Below, piece by piece: positions 1 to 29,460 of a stretch of DNA of 64,000 bases. Position numbers and translations under genes: made by a program. Where the stretch lies: the NCBI RefSeq assembly GCF_027596085.1, contig NC_072455.1:607420-671419 (forward strand), in the 5' to 3' direction. The notes under the pieces are model-generated. The model was not told the DNA's origin. It worked only from the letters and a program-made list of their open reading frames with translations, and did not search any database. The number at the start of each line of letters is the position of its first letter. Within the stretch, counting starts at the first letter, position 1. The DNA is from Anoplopoma fimbria (Eukaryota; Chordata; Actinopteri; Perciformes; Anoplopomatidae).

Positions 1-355
1 CAAGACACCAGCAGCTGAAATCTATCAGTGATTAGAAAGCAATCCTGCCCCTTGTCAGTGCAAATGAATATCAGCTGGTTCAGTCCCAACTGATGGCCTA
101 TAAAAAGGTGTCTCATTACCAAGGTGTCACACAAGAAGCATCTCATGATGGATAAAAGCAAAGAGCTCTCTCAAGACCTTCACAACCGGATTACTTGGGT
201 TGTTACCGACATCTGGTGAACATTTCATGTCAATAGCACCTTTAGAAATATATTTACTGATGGTGACGTGTTCAATACTTATTTTACCCGCTTATATATG
301 TATGTATATATACATATATATATATATATTGCACAATATATATATACACACACAC

Positions 356-398
<43 letters not shown>

Positions 399-1230
399 TA
401 TATATATATAGAAAACATCCAGTGAGCGGCAGTTGTGTGGACTAAAACACCTTGTTGATGTCAGAGGTCAGAGGAGAATGGGCAGAGTGGTTCTTATGAT
501 AGAAAGGCAACAGTAACTCAAATAACCACTCGTTACTACCAAGGTCTGCAGAATAGCACCTCTGAACCTGGAAGCAATCAGACGGGCTCCAGCAGCAGAA
601 GACACACCGGTGCCTCCATGTCGGCTCAGAACAGGAAACTGAGGCTCACCAAAGTTGGACAATAGAAGATTGGAACACGTTGCCTGGTCTGATGAGTCTC
701 CACTTCAGTGCGACGTTCAGATGGTCGGGTCAGAATGTGGCGTAAACACCATGAGAGCAGTGATCCATCCTGCCTTGTATCAACGGTTCAGGCTGCTGCT
801 GGTGTAATGGTGGGGGGGGTATTTTCTTGGCACACTTTGGGCCCCTTAGTACCAGTTGGGCATGGTTTAAAGGCCACGGCCTCCCTGAGGATTGTTGCTG
901 ACCATGTCCATCCCTTTATGACCACAGTGGACCCGTCTCCTGATGGCTACTTCCAGCAGGATGATGCACCATGACACAAAGCTCACATCATCTCAGACTG
1001 GTCTCTTGAACATGACAATGAGTTCCCAGTACTCCAGTGGCCTCCAGTCACCAGACCTCAATCCAACAGTCGTGATGCTGTCATGTCAATATGGAGCAAC
1101 ATCTCTGAGGGATGTTTCCAACACCTTGTTGAATCTATGCTACCAAGAAACACACACACACACACACACACACACTGAGTCCTCAGTGAACACTGTCCTC
1201 TGCTGGACTCTTGTTGTTTCTGGTTAACTT
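1..1230 (+). mobile_element. Decayed Tc1/mariner-like DNA transposon
   Basis: Broken remains of a teleost Tc1-type transposase. Bases 90-200 resemble the 5' part of such elements, and 440-1150 carries the transposase body in several frames with stops and frameshifts. The clearest peptide (from 708) reads WRKHHESSDPSCLVSTVQ, then FSWHTLGPLVPV, then DHVHPFMTT and DGYFQQDDAP; in Tc1 transposases the QDNAP-like motif holds a catalytic aspartate. A second frame gives SPDLNP. Part of the 3' catalytic region is missing between about 1065 and 1080, and a (CA)n tract follows. AT/CA simple sequence (318-416) interrupts the element. It cannot encode an active enzyme. I did not find its terminal inverted repeats. 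Confidence 0.8.
318..416. repeat. (TA)n/(CA)n simple repeat
   Basis: Alternating TATATA and CACACA runs inside the decayed Tc1-like element. The small open frame across it is only simple-sequence read-through. Confidence 0.9.
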
Positions 1231-1524
1231 AGCTGTCTACACGTCTCCTGCTACTCTTCATAGGTTCACACTGAGACCCTGAAGCACGAACACACGTGAC
1301 TGAATATGAAGAGAACACACTCAACCTTCACACCGGAACAGCTGATTACTGGATAATAAATAAACGGGAAGCTGCTCCCGTTAGGACACTAACACAGTAA
1401 CAACCTGAGGACCGTGAGGACACCTTACTGGTTCCACGGTACCGAGTCCAAGTCCACCAGGAGACTATCTGGTCTCCAGAGTCCTCCTCCTGAGGCCAGA
1501 ACCTTCTGGCTGGTGGAAGCTGTA

Positions 1525-1680
1525 GAACTCTGGAATCCTATTGGCTGACATAGAATCCCTGAATCCTATTGGCTGACATAGAATGCTGGCTGACATAGAA
1601 TCCCTGAATCCTATTGGCTGACATAGAATCCCTGAATCCTATTGGCTGCTGTAGAATCCCTGACTCCTATTGGCTGCCGT
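1525..1680. repeat. Tandem repeat of ~28 bp containing inverted CCAAT boxes
   Basis: About five copies of a unit with core tcctattggctgacatagaa. Each full copy carries ATTGG, the complement of CCAAT. A truncated copy lies in the middle and the last copies diverge. It ends next to a GC-rich stretch (ggggcggggct at about 1685). Confidence 0.85.
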
Positions 1681-1689
1681 CTGACGGGG

Positions 1690-2870
1690 CGGGGCTACGT
1701 TTGTTTACATTGTAGTGTCATGTTTCTAGCTGGTTTGATTGAGTCACATGACTTCATTTCTCTGTGTCATATTTGACTAATAATGGGCGGAAACATACAT
1801 GAATAGGCTACATGAAAACACAAAACTGTTAACTGTCAGCCTCCTTTAGCACAACATGTGACTAATAAATACAATCTTTTTTTCTGAGCTCATTTTCAAA
1901 AGTTCAGGATCTACAAGCACCGAACAAAATGCACAATGCAAATAAATGGGTTCTATTTTCCTCTAAATGAACTCTAAACGGCTGATCTGAATGATGTGGA
2001 ACATACTTTATAATAAGACTTAAAGCCTGGCTGTTTATGGATAAATAATGATAATAATATTAATAAGTCATGGACTTCCTCTTCATCCCCTTGTAGTGCT
2101 GTTTACTGAAGTATGTTCATCTGGTCTACCTGACTCATTCATCATTTATCTGATGTTTGTATCTACAGAGCAGAATAGAACCTGTAGAGATCATGTTTAA
2201 ATGTACAGACCACCCAGCTCCTGATCCCATCTCTGCTTTGTTCTGATATCATTTATTTATTCCAGCCAACACTCAGACAGGGTTTCCATTAATGTCAGTT
2301 TAATGTCAGTGATCAGTCTGATGAACAACCTGCAGGCTGCTTCAGTGTTGGAGCTCCATCTTCTGGTGGAACCATTTCATCCTCAACATGAAATAAAGTT
2401 ATAGTAATAATCTCCCTCAGAGACTGTCAGTCCATCCAGCAGTAGTCTACTGACCCCTGCAGGACGGTTTAAAGTAACTGATGAAAGCGCTGTATATCTC
2501 TGTATTTTATGTCTCTACACAGAGACAAGACAGAGAGCTCTGGTTTCTTCCTGATCTTTGTATCAGTGGTGTTCAATATGGACAACAGGAGAATAACTGA
2601 TATGTTGATCAGCTGTTACAAAGTGTGTAACTTCAGGGAAACCTGACGGCTCCAGTCTCACAGATAAACACTGATGGAAATAATCCCTCATGAAGAATAT
2701 TAGTGACAATCAGCTACATTCAAACCTGAGATTATAAAGTGACATTAGTGAGCGACTGCAGGAAAGGAAACCACACGGCTGCTTCACCAGCCCTCACAGA
2801 GGAAGTGGTGGTTTGAATTTCTCTGAGTGAAACATTCACAGTGTTTGATGTCACAGCAGCGAGTGGTAGA
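1690..2870. other. Intergenic DNA upstream of the first Ig receptor
   Basis: AT-rich sequence without a recognisable gene. The last ~100 bases probably hold the promoter and 5'UTR of the receptor that starts at 2871, but I see no distinct core promoter element. Confidence 0.5.
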
Positions 2871-4695
2871 ATGGGACAAACATCTCTTCAATGGCTGATC
2901 TGTAAGTACAATGTGTTCGCTCCAGATTTAAGTCATTACGTTGTTAGCATGTGTGCTGTGTTGAGAAGAATAAAGGTGAGATCAACAACTCGGGGATTTT
3001 AAAAACCTCTTACAGTTTCCTGATCAGTGTGAGTGAAACAAGCAATAAAGGAAAGTGTAGAGAAGCGTTAATACGTTCAGAAATGTTGTCACTTTACTCT
3101 CATACGACCTTTAAGGGTGTGTTTGTTTTGTGTTGCCTTAAATGTCCCTTCAGAGGAAAAGTCTGGAATGTTTCTCCTGTTGTTCTCACACTTTGCACTA
3201 CGTTCAGAACTTGAAAGCACAATAAACTCGGTTACAGCCGGACGACTCAGAGAGTATTCAGCGTGGACGCCATCTTCTCTGAGCTGAACAGCTGTTCTGT
3301 CTGTCTGCAGTTCAAACTCAAACTAACCACAGGGTCATTTCTCTGCAGTTCTGACCTCACTGCTGAGCTGCACAACAAACCAGGGTAGGTGAACGTCTTC
3401 TATCACATCTGAACTCTCTGAGGATCTCTGATCGGAGAGTTTAGAGTCAAACAGGAGGGATTCAAGAGTTCAGGCTGATGAGGACACAAACACAGAAACT
3501 CAGAGAAGCTTTTCCTCCCCAGAGGTTGATGGGAGTCTTTCTGCCTTCATCCTGTGTCTGCAGGGACGCTGAGTTCATCAAGGTCAAAATGTCCAGTCAG
3601 AGTTTGTGCTTCCTGTCAGACAGATCTGTGGGCACAGACTGTAACTGGCTGCACTTTGAGCTCAAACACATTAAGAAAAACTTCACTTTTGTTTGTAGAT
3701 GATGCTTCACGTCCGTCCAGTCCTTGTCCCTCCTCACATGTAGTGGATTAAACATTAGACCTCACATTGATCACATTAACACAAACTGAAATGTCTCAGC
3801 CTCTTCACTTTTTCTCCTTCGGGTCATTTACTGTTATCTGTCCTCTTTTCCCTCCAGCTCGTCTCACTGTGAGTCCCAGCAGCTCTCAGATGTTTAGAGG
3901 AGAGTTTGTCTCTCTGAGCTGTGAGGAGGACGAACCCTCTGGATGGACTCTGAGGAGAAACACGACCAGAGGAACCAGGACTCAGTGTGGAGCTGACTGG
4001 GGAAAACTGCTGGTTCCTCCTGTCAGATCGGCTACATTCGCCCAAAGGACAGTGGAGTCTACTGGTGTGAGTCCAGAGAGGGAGAAACCAGTAACACCAT
4101 CAACATCAGCGTCACTGGTAAGATCAGCCTGTGGAGTCAGTGTTGATGGAGCTGTGTGTGGACGATGAAACGCTGTAGTTTGTCTCTGTGTTTAGGTGGA
4201 CCAGTGATCCTGAGGAGTCCTGTCCTCCCTGTGATGGAGGGACATGACGTCACTCTGTCCTGTAGGACAAAGACGTCCTCCAACCTCCCAGCTGGTTTCT
4301 ATAAAGATGGCTCCTTCATCAGGACTGAGCCTGAAGGTCACATGACCATCCAGCATGTTACCAAGTCTGATGAAGGCCTCTACAGGTGTAACATGACAGG
4401 TGGAGAGTCTCCACCCAGCTGGCTGTCTGTCACAGGTGAGGAGGTCACCTTTGATTTCACCAGTTCATTCACCCAGATGTTCACCTGACCAGGTGGGATT
4501 CTGTCTACAGGTCAACCGACAACCACGGCCCCGCCCCCTGCCTCAACATTGACTCCGCCCTCTACATCAGCCCCGCCCCCTTCCTCAGCCCCCTCCCACC
4601 TTGTGTTCAGACTGGTCTGCCACCTGGTGGTGTTCTGTCCGTACTGCATCTGCACTTTCATCATGGTGTCTTTATATCGACACAGGCCCAGAGGT

Positions 4696-4793
<98 letters not shown>

Positions 4794-4993
4794 TCACCCC
4801 TGTGTTTATTATTGACAGTTGTTTCTAACAGAACTCCTCATGTTGATCTACATTCTCTTTCTAACCTGCTCTGAATGTAGGAAGTGACCTGCCCGTCTCC
4901 ATGGTGATGCCCCCGCCCACTCAGGCTGAGGAGGGATTGGATGATGACTATGATGACATCATCACTGCTGCCGCCACGGAGCATCACTTCTGA
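2871..4993 (+). CDS. Fc-receptor-like Ig-superfamily membrane receptor, copy 1 (frameshifted)
   Basis: Six exons: 2871-2901 and 3349-3384 (signal peptide [10 protein letters not shown] then [12 protein letters not shown]), 3858-4117 (Ig domain 1), 4196-4435 (Ig domain 2), 4511-4693 (Thr/Pro/Ser-rich stem and membrane helix around [19 protein letters not shown]), 4881-4993 (acidic tail ending in [14 protein letters not shown]). Junctions are GT-AG and all domain exons are phase 1. The two-Ig layout and the basic stop-transfer YRHRPR resemble teleost Fc-receptor-like genes; the ligand is unknown. The tail tyrosine sits in YDDI, not a canonical ITIM. Domain 1 is 260 nt where the phase pattern needs 261: WGKLLV and SSCQIG lie in different frames near 4008-4020. 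It is therefore either a pseudogene or carries a one-base sequencing error. Candidate AATAAA signals follow at about 5210 and 5244. Confidence 0.75.
4695..4792. repeat. (ATCA)n microsatellite in the last intron of copy 1
   Basis: About 24 tetranucleotide units immediately after the donor of the membrane exon. The same repeat, inverted, occupies the matching intron of copy 2 (6529-6601). Confidence 0.95.
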
Positions 4994-5099
4994 GATTTAA
5001 ACGCTTCTTATCTTCTAATTTAAGCATCTCTGTGAAAGCAGGTAGCTAAGTCAGGTTAACTGAAGCCTGTTAACTCAGAGAAAGACTGACTCTGTTGAA

Positions 5100-5960
5100 C
5101 TTAACTCAAGATACAGAATGTTCTGCAGATTCAGTTCAGATTCTGCTGTGAGCTGTTTTCGTCAGTTAATATCAAGTTAAGTGAATTCTAAAATCCTTCT
5201 CACTTGTTATAATAAATATATGTAATTTAAGGTGCTCCCATCAAATAAAAATTAGAATACAACCATCAGTGATAGACATATTTTAATCAAAGTTTGAACA
5301 TTTTAATTATTGACCACAGGGGTCGCCCAAGAGCAAACATGTTATTTGTTATTCTACAGAGATACCTACATATTTCAGCTGAATTACAACAGTTTTGCCA
5401 AATAATCAAGAAACAAAAGTAAACAAATTAAACAACAATTAAAAACAGTCAACTGCTAAACTATTCTGACTGAAAAGTTCACTTTAAAACTTAACTCAAG
5501 ATACATTTTATCCTGTTAATGTTGGATTATCTGAAGAAATCTGCAGAGCGGTCGACGTGTTTTTGGTCCAAATTAAAGCTGATAGTTCAGATTCTGCTGT
5601 GAGTCGTGTTTTCTCTGTTAATATCAAGTTAACGAATTCTAAAATCCTTCTCACTTGTTATAATAAATATATGTAATTTATAGGGCTATCAAATAAAATA
5701 TTACAATACAACCATCAGTGATAGACATATTTTAATCCAAAGAGTTTGAACATTTTAATTATTGTGTTGTTTCTACCACTAGGGGTCGCCCAAGGCAAAC
5801 ATGTTCATTTGTTATTCATACTGAATAAAAGTGTTTCAGCCCTAAAAGTTACAACTGTGAAGCCAAAAACAATCAAGAAACAAAAGGAAACACATCAAAG
5901 CAACAATTAAAAACAGTCAACTGTGACAATAAACTATTCTGACTGAAAAGTTCACTTTAT
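5100..5960. repeat. Diverged direct duplication of ~440 bp between the two receptors
   Basis: The blocks at about 5140-5470 and 5585-5940 align in the same order and orientation. Both contain gattctgctgtgagc/t, then a run to ataaatatatgtaattta, then aatacaaccatcagtgatag, then ggggtcgcccaag, then aacaattaaaaacagtcaac. Small indels separate them. The second block ends at 5956-5961 with TTTATT, which read on the minus strand is an AATAAA candidate for copy 2. Confidence 0.85.
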
Positions 5961-6338
5961 TGATAAAACATTAAAACTGTATTACAGTAGCAGTTTACAT
6001 TCATGTTTGTCCAAAATGTCTTCACTTTATCATTTTATCCTGTTAGACATTTGTGTTGAATTGTCATAATTAAAATATGGATTATTGAGGGGGTTTACTG
6101 GGGTCACGGTGACCTTTGACCACCAAAATCTGATCAGTTCATCTTTGAGTCCAGGTGGACATTTGTGACCAATCTGAAGAAATTCCCTCCAGGTGTTCCT
6201 GAGATATCGAGTTCACGAGAATGAAAGTACGAACAGGACAGATAATCTGAAAACACAACGCCTCTCACGCCTGTCGATGGCGCTGAGACATAAAAACATA
6301 CATTAAAAAAATAAAGACAACATTAAGAGAGAAAAAGT

Positions 6339-14292
<7,954 letters not shown>

Positions 14293-14299
14293 GGTGTCT

Positions 14300-16500
14300 G
14301 CAGGCTGAAGCATCACTGACTGTCTGACTGGCAGAAAATGCGTTGTGACAACATCCTGTTAATATAAACCACAAGTTCAGAGTGGGAGGAGGATGTGAGC
14401 ACAGCAGAAAGTCTAGTAGAAAAACATATCATATATTCTTCATACAACTCCATTCATTAACATTTATTTTATGCATGTTTTCTGTTAGAAACAGGTGGAG
14501 TATAAACAGGTGGAGTATAAACAGGTTGATTAGAAACAGTCGAGTCATGTTGAGTAGAAACAGGTGGAGTCGAGCTTCTCTTACCTCTGGAACAGAAACA
14601 ACATACTATTCTTTATAAACCAAAACAAAGCGTCATTAAATCGTCATATTAAATTAATGTTCATTCACATCGTTGTTGTTTACTTCACTTTTATTGATAA
14701 AAGATGAAGTTGTGTTTTTATTCTGTAAGCAGGTGGTCATAACCTTAAACCAGTTAACCGTTGTCTGCTTTGTGTTTTCAGTCTGCTCGGTTAATAAATG
14801 TTCCGATTGTTCTGATATTTGTTGAAAGGGTTTAACTCTGTAGTAGAACCAGATACGTTTTAAAGCGTGTGACCTCAGTGAGGTCCTCGCCCTCCTTCTG
14901 GTTCATGCTGGTTTCCGTCCAGCTCTGCGGCTGATTGTAAACGGCTGCAGTTTATTCTGAGGTGTGAAGAAGAAAACTCACAGCAGAAGAAACAGGAAAC
15001 ACTCGCTGCTCGTTTGTGACAAAACCAAAGGCAGATTTCCACTTTATATCTTATTATATTGTGATTCATCACATGTGTTTACTGACTTTTTAAAGAATAA
15101 CCTTTTAAAATACCACAGCGACTTATTTGTCTTTACTGGATGTTTTTGTTGAAACACATACATTGCTGACCGCGATTTCAATAGATGTTTATGTGTCATT
15201 TATTTTAACAACTTTTTCTACATTTTTGCACCCTCTTTTTTTAGTGTTGTTTCTTTGCATGCGTTCGGTTGGTGCGCGTGTTAAATCCTGTGCATGTTGT
15301 TGATACACATGAACTTTACACCACATGACACTTGAATTTAACATCCAGTCAGTGACAACAGGTGAACTCTGGTTCAGTTTTCCTGTTGATCAGAGGCCAA
15401 CAAATACAATTATGAATTAAATAAAAGTGTGCTTTGTTTCAAGTTAAGAGGGTCACTTTCTTACTTTATTGAGTTTTACACGCATTAATGATTATAAGTC
15501 GCATCTCATTGCAGTAATAGTTTGAAATATTCATCTCAAGAGATAGAAATTATTAATTATATTTATGCAAAATGATAATCTGATAAAAGCCTCCAGAAAT
15601 ATCTAATAAGTTTCTGCTTTTATTAAGTTAAATATTAAATCATTAGTCAAGTTTAAATAGTGTCACTAGTTATCTGTTTACCTAACTACTACTAGTGCCA
15701 GTATACGGCAACAGAAGTGGTTGTTGGATGGTTGAACAAACTTTAGTCTGAAAGTTTTAGGGGGGGGGGCAGGTCCAACACTTTTAGGAAACAAACGCCC
15801 TAAAACATTCAGATAAACACTTGCACTCCACCTACACAACAAACAATCATAAGATTACAAAAACTGATGAGTAATAACCAAAAATCTATCAAACAATAAA
15901 CAACAAATAAACAATTGCTATCGGGAGAATAAATAAATATAGCATGCGATGCTAACAATAGCTAGCTAATTTCTTATGTATAAATTGTAATCTGCTTTTA
16001 TTTGCCCGCAGAGCACAATGCTAATGAGCTAACTAATATTTTACCACTACATAATTCAATATATAGGAATTTTGACTTCATACCTCAGAATTATAACAAA
16101 GCAAATATGTTTTTTGTTTTTATTATTTTTGATGTAATAAACAAATAGGTTTGACATACTTACTATCATTGATACTTTTAAGAAAGTAAATCTCTTCATA
16201 CTGAGTGAAAAACACAATTTTTACTTAGATTTACTGTCTCATAGTTTCCACATAGTATCTCATAATGTTGACTTAACACAACTTACTGTTTTTTCATTCC
16301 TAACTCTCACCAATAGTCACATACAGCAGAGGTAACGCATCAGTAGCTGAACATTAAGGTAGCAACAGTAGCTAGTTTAAGATAGCATTAGCACATCAAA
16401 AGAAACATACATCAAAGACATTTTTTAAAACATATCTGCGCCTACAAAATGTTTTAACTTAAGGTGCATAAGATAGCTTTCTTTTGTTTGTCCAATCAGA
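14300..16500. other. Intergenic DNA
   Basis: AT-rich sequence between the 5' end of receptor copy 2 and the 3' end of slc9b2. A short aaacaggtggagtat tandem repeat lies at 14490-14570. No exon with splice sites and conserved protein was found. TTTATT at 16119-16124 could be a minus-strand AATAAA for slc9b2. Confidence 0.5.
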
Positions 16501-16504
16501 GGCC

Positions 16505-26094
<9,590 letters not shown>

Positions 26095-26128
26095 CTGAAA
26101 CACACACATACACATCTTTACTCTATAT

Positions 26129-27742
26129 ACTTGTGAGGACCCTCGTAAACAAACTGAACCTGATTCCTAAAACCAAGTCTTCCGGGCCTTTATAAACGAT
26201 ACAAAAAGGCAACTATTATATGTCTAGGGCTTTTATTGTGGAAGTTAAGAAGGGAAGGAGTGGATCTGGTCTGCACTGATTTTGTCAAAGTTAAAAAGAG
26301 TAATATAGTTTTCCGCCTTTGTTCGGACAACGGAGAGTCCATGTAGTTGTTGTTTTTTATGAATATGGACGCAACTCAACTCGTTCTGCACAACTTCAGT
26401 GGTTGATGCGTTTATTTGCGATGTGAGAGCTACAAAAAATCAGCCTTGTTCCTTTGAGGTCAATATACATTTTAGGTATTTAAAAAAATGTCCTCACAAT
26501 CCACCGTGTCCTCACTTTGCAGGTGTAAATTAAGATAGGCCCTCCCAATGATACACTAGGAAACACACAGTTTGTCAAACAGTTCTCCACATTTTTCGAG
26601 GTGATGCTTTATTGTATAAGTCACTTATTTTATAAAAAGTTTTCAGGAAGAAAGTTTGGCACTAATTTAGTTATAAACTGATTTCAGTCAGAACACAACA
26701 GTCCAGCAATATTTTATTGGATTGTCAGAAAGTAGTTTTTTGAAGGAAATTCCTATTTTCTCCATCGTGAGTACAAACTTCTTCTCCGGAAAATAGAAAC
26801 CCATCAAATAAATTGTTACCAATGAATTATTAAACTGTGCCTTAATGTTACTTGTATTGATAATACACCAAACTACATCATGTTTTAGGTATAACTTTAT
26901 CTTCATTGACAACTGATCTGCGTATTATTTTCTCGATTAAGAGATTAGTTGTTTGGTCTGTAAAACGGTCATAATAATAATATAATAATAAATATCCGTT
27001 TAGTGTCACAGAAGAGTAAAGAAACCAGAAAGAAATCACGTAAAAGAAGTTGCAATCAGAGAATTTTTACTATTTTTTCTTAAAAAAACGGATTAATTGA
27101 TTATCAATATATTAAATGACGACTATATTAACACACACAAAGTATATGTGTGTGTTAATTTCTTTTAATACCTAAAATGTATATTGACCTCAAAGGTAAT
27201 TTTTTATAAAATAAGTGACTTATACAATAAAGCATCACCTCGAAAAACGTGGAGAACTGTTTGACAAACTGTGTGTTTCCTAGTGTATCATTGGGAGGGC
27301 CTATCTTAATTTACACCTGCAAAGTGAGGACACGGTGGATTGTGAGGACATTTTTCGAGGTTAAATAATTTTTCTTACATTCTTGAATATCAAGCGTAAA
27401 AAAAACACTTGTTTTTTTGGAACAAGGCTGATTTTTTGTAGCTCTCACATCGCAAATAAACGCATCAACCACTGAAGTTGTGCAGAACGAGTTGAGTTGG
27501 GTCCATATTCATAAAAAACAACAACTACATGGACTCTCCGTTGTCCGAACAAAGGCGGAAAACTATATTACTCTTTTTAACTTTGACAAAATCAGTGCAG
27601 ACCAGATCCACTCCTTCCCTTCTTAACTTCCACAATAAAAGCCCTAGACATATAATAGTTGCCTTTTTGTATCGTTTATAAAGGCCCGGAAGACTTGGTT
27701 TTAGGAATCAGGTTCAGTTTGTTTACGAGGGTCCTCACAAGT
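26129..27742. repeat. Long inverted repeat (palindrome) with ~520-bp spacer
   Basis: Bases 26129-26452 are repeated in inverted orientation at 27419-27742 (324 bp each, nearly identical). An inner pair, 26485-26638 and 27202-27355 (154 bp each), is also inverted. A ~33-bp segment (26453-26483) sits between the outer and inner left arms; its inverted copy is displaced to 27163-27196. The outer ends are acttgtgaggaccctcg. No protein is encoded in the spacer. The structure lies between the putative 5'UTR exon and the start-codon exon of slc9b2. Confidence 0.9.
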
Positions 27743-28127
27743 CTCCAGATAACATATAGGAAAATATTTGAAAACTAAAAGTCTCTGTGTTTCACCCGAA
27801 AACTATGTATGGTTTCTCCTCAACTAGTACCAGATTACATTTCATGTTATTTCCTGGAGACTTTGTAATAATTACAGACCTGCAAAATTTAAACCTGTGT
27901 TCAGAAAAACAACATATATGCAGAACAAAGGTTTTAAATAGTAAATATAAAGTACAGGTTTTTAGGGAATATGTTTAAGTGAACCAAAAGTCACATTTAT
28001 CTCCAGGAAACCTCCAGAATATTAAGAAATTCTGGCCCATAAAATTAAGTCAACAGAAAGTATTCCTTAACGTACTTTATTACGAATGATTATAAGTATT
28101 TTATATATATTCTATTCACACTCTTAC

Positions 28128-28290
28128 CTTTGGTTGATGAAGAGCTGTGTGACTGGAACAAAGAGGAAAAGACGACTGACAACTGACTCATCAACCAGCT
28201 TCCACACAGACAGAGAGAGAGTTTGTCTGCTGGGTTTTAATAACAGACGGGTTTTAACTCCGTTGTGTTTGTCGCTCTGCAGAGGACACA
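28128..28290 (-). other. slc9b2: Probable 5'UTR exon of slc9b2
   Basis: The start-codon exon of slc9b2 is directly preceded by a splice acceptor (tgtttcag before ATG), so an upstream non-coding exon must exist. On the minus strand the sequence ending catcaaccaaag is followed by gtaagagtg, a strong donor at 28127. The 5' boundary is a guess; no TATA box is evident. Confidence 0.4.
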
Positions 28291-28479
28291 CACGCACACA
28301 CACATTAAAGCCTGGCATTATGGGAACACTGGTCGCTGTCACGCCGTCGACGGTGTTAATACCAGGCTTCATGGTCGCCTGCAGACACGAACACGTCTTA
28401 TTATCATTCAGGTAATAGCAGGTGTGTGTCAGTGTGTGCGCACATGTGACAGCATTGTTCCACGCACACACTGAAACAC

Positions 28480-29380
28480 CTGATTAACGCACCTCACAGA
28501 TGACTGACAGCTTCAAGTTCAAATTAAGCGGGATGTTTCTAAATAAAATAAAGAGAAAATGTAGATTATTTATATCCAGAATTAGTGGGAAGATCGTTTT
28601 TCATGCGGTAACGTTTAAAGTTTTTGTTCCGCCATGAAACTTCCAGCTTTAAAATGACAGATTTTCTAATTGAGTTTGGTGAAGAGACGCTGAATCCTTG
28701 TGTGGTTCACTCTGTTCCTCCATCACCATGAACACACACACTGTAGTTTATTTTCACTCAATCAGACATACAAACACACACTGGAGCGCCAAGTGTGGAT
28801 TCATCCGCCGCTGAAAATAGTCCCAAATGAATGCTCTATTTCCAGTTTGTTTGATAAAAAACTGCAGTGAGCAGCTGTTTTAAGATATGACGTCCTTTTC
28901 AAAAATGTAACTATATGTTTCTTTTTACATTTACACTTTCAGAATTAATGTATCTCTCTTAACGATAATGTCCACATCATTATGCCCTCTGTTGACTGTG
29001 GACTTCTGGGAAATGGTGTTTGTTAAAAACAGATATATTAAACTAACCACCCTGAGACAGAGACATGGAATGAACCGATGGATATACTGTTGAGTCAAGT
29101 TTGTTAAAGGGCCGGATTCTAAGTTATATAAGATACAGAATCAGTTTTCTTACTTTAAAAGTGTCTTTTAAGTTACTAAAATCTGAAATTACTGGAGTAT
29201 ATATATTTTTTATAATCTATATTAGTATTATAACACTATGACGGTGTGATTCACCGTCTGAATTCAGTCTAATAAAAACATTTTTTAGCTCTAAATATCT
29301 CCATCATGCTTCCATATTTCTGGACTAGAGGAAGTGGAAACAGACGGAATGTACAGTGACGAACGTGAGTCACACACACA

Positions 29381-29460
<80 letters not shown>

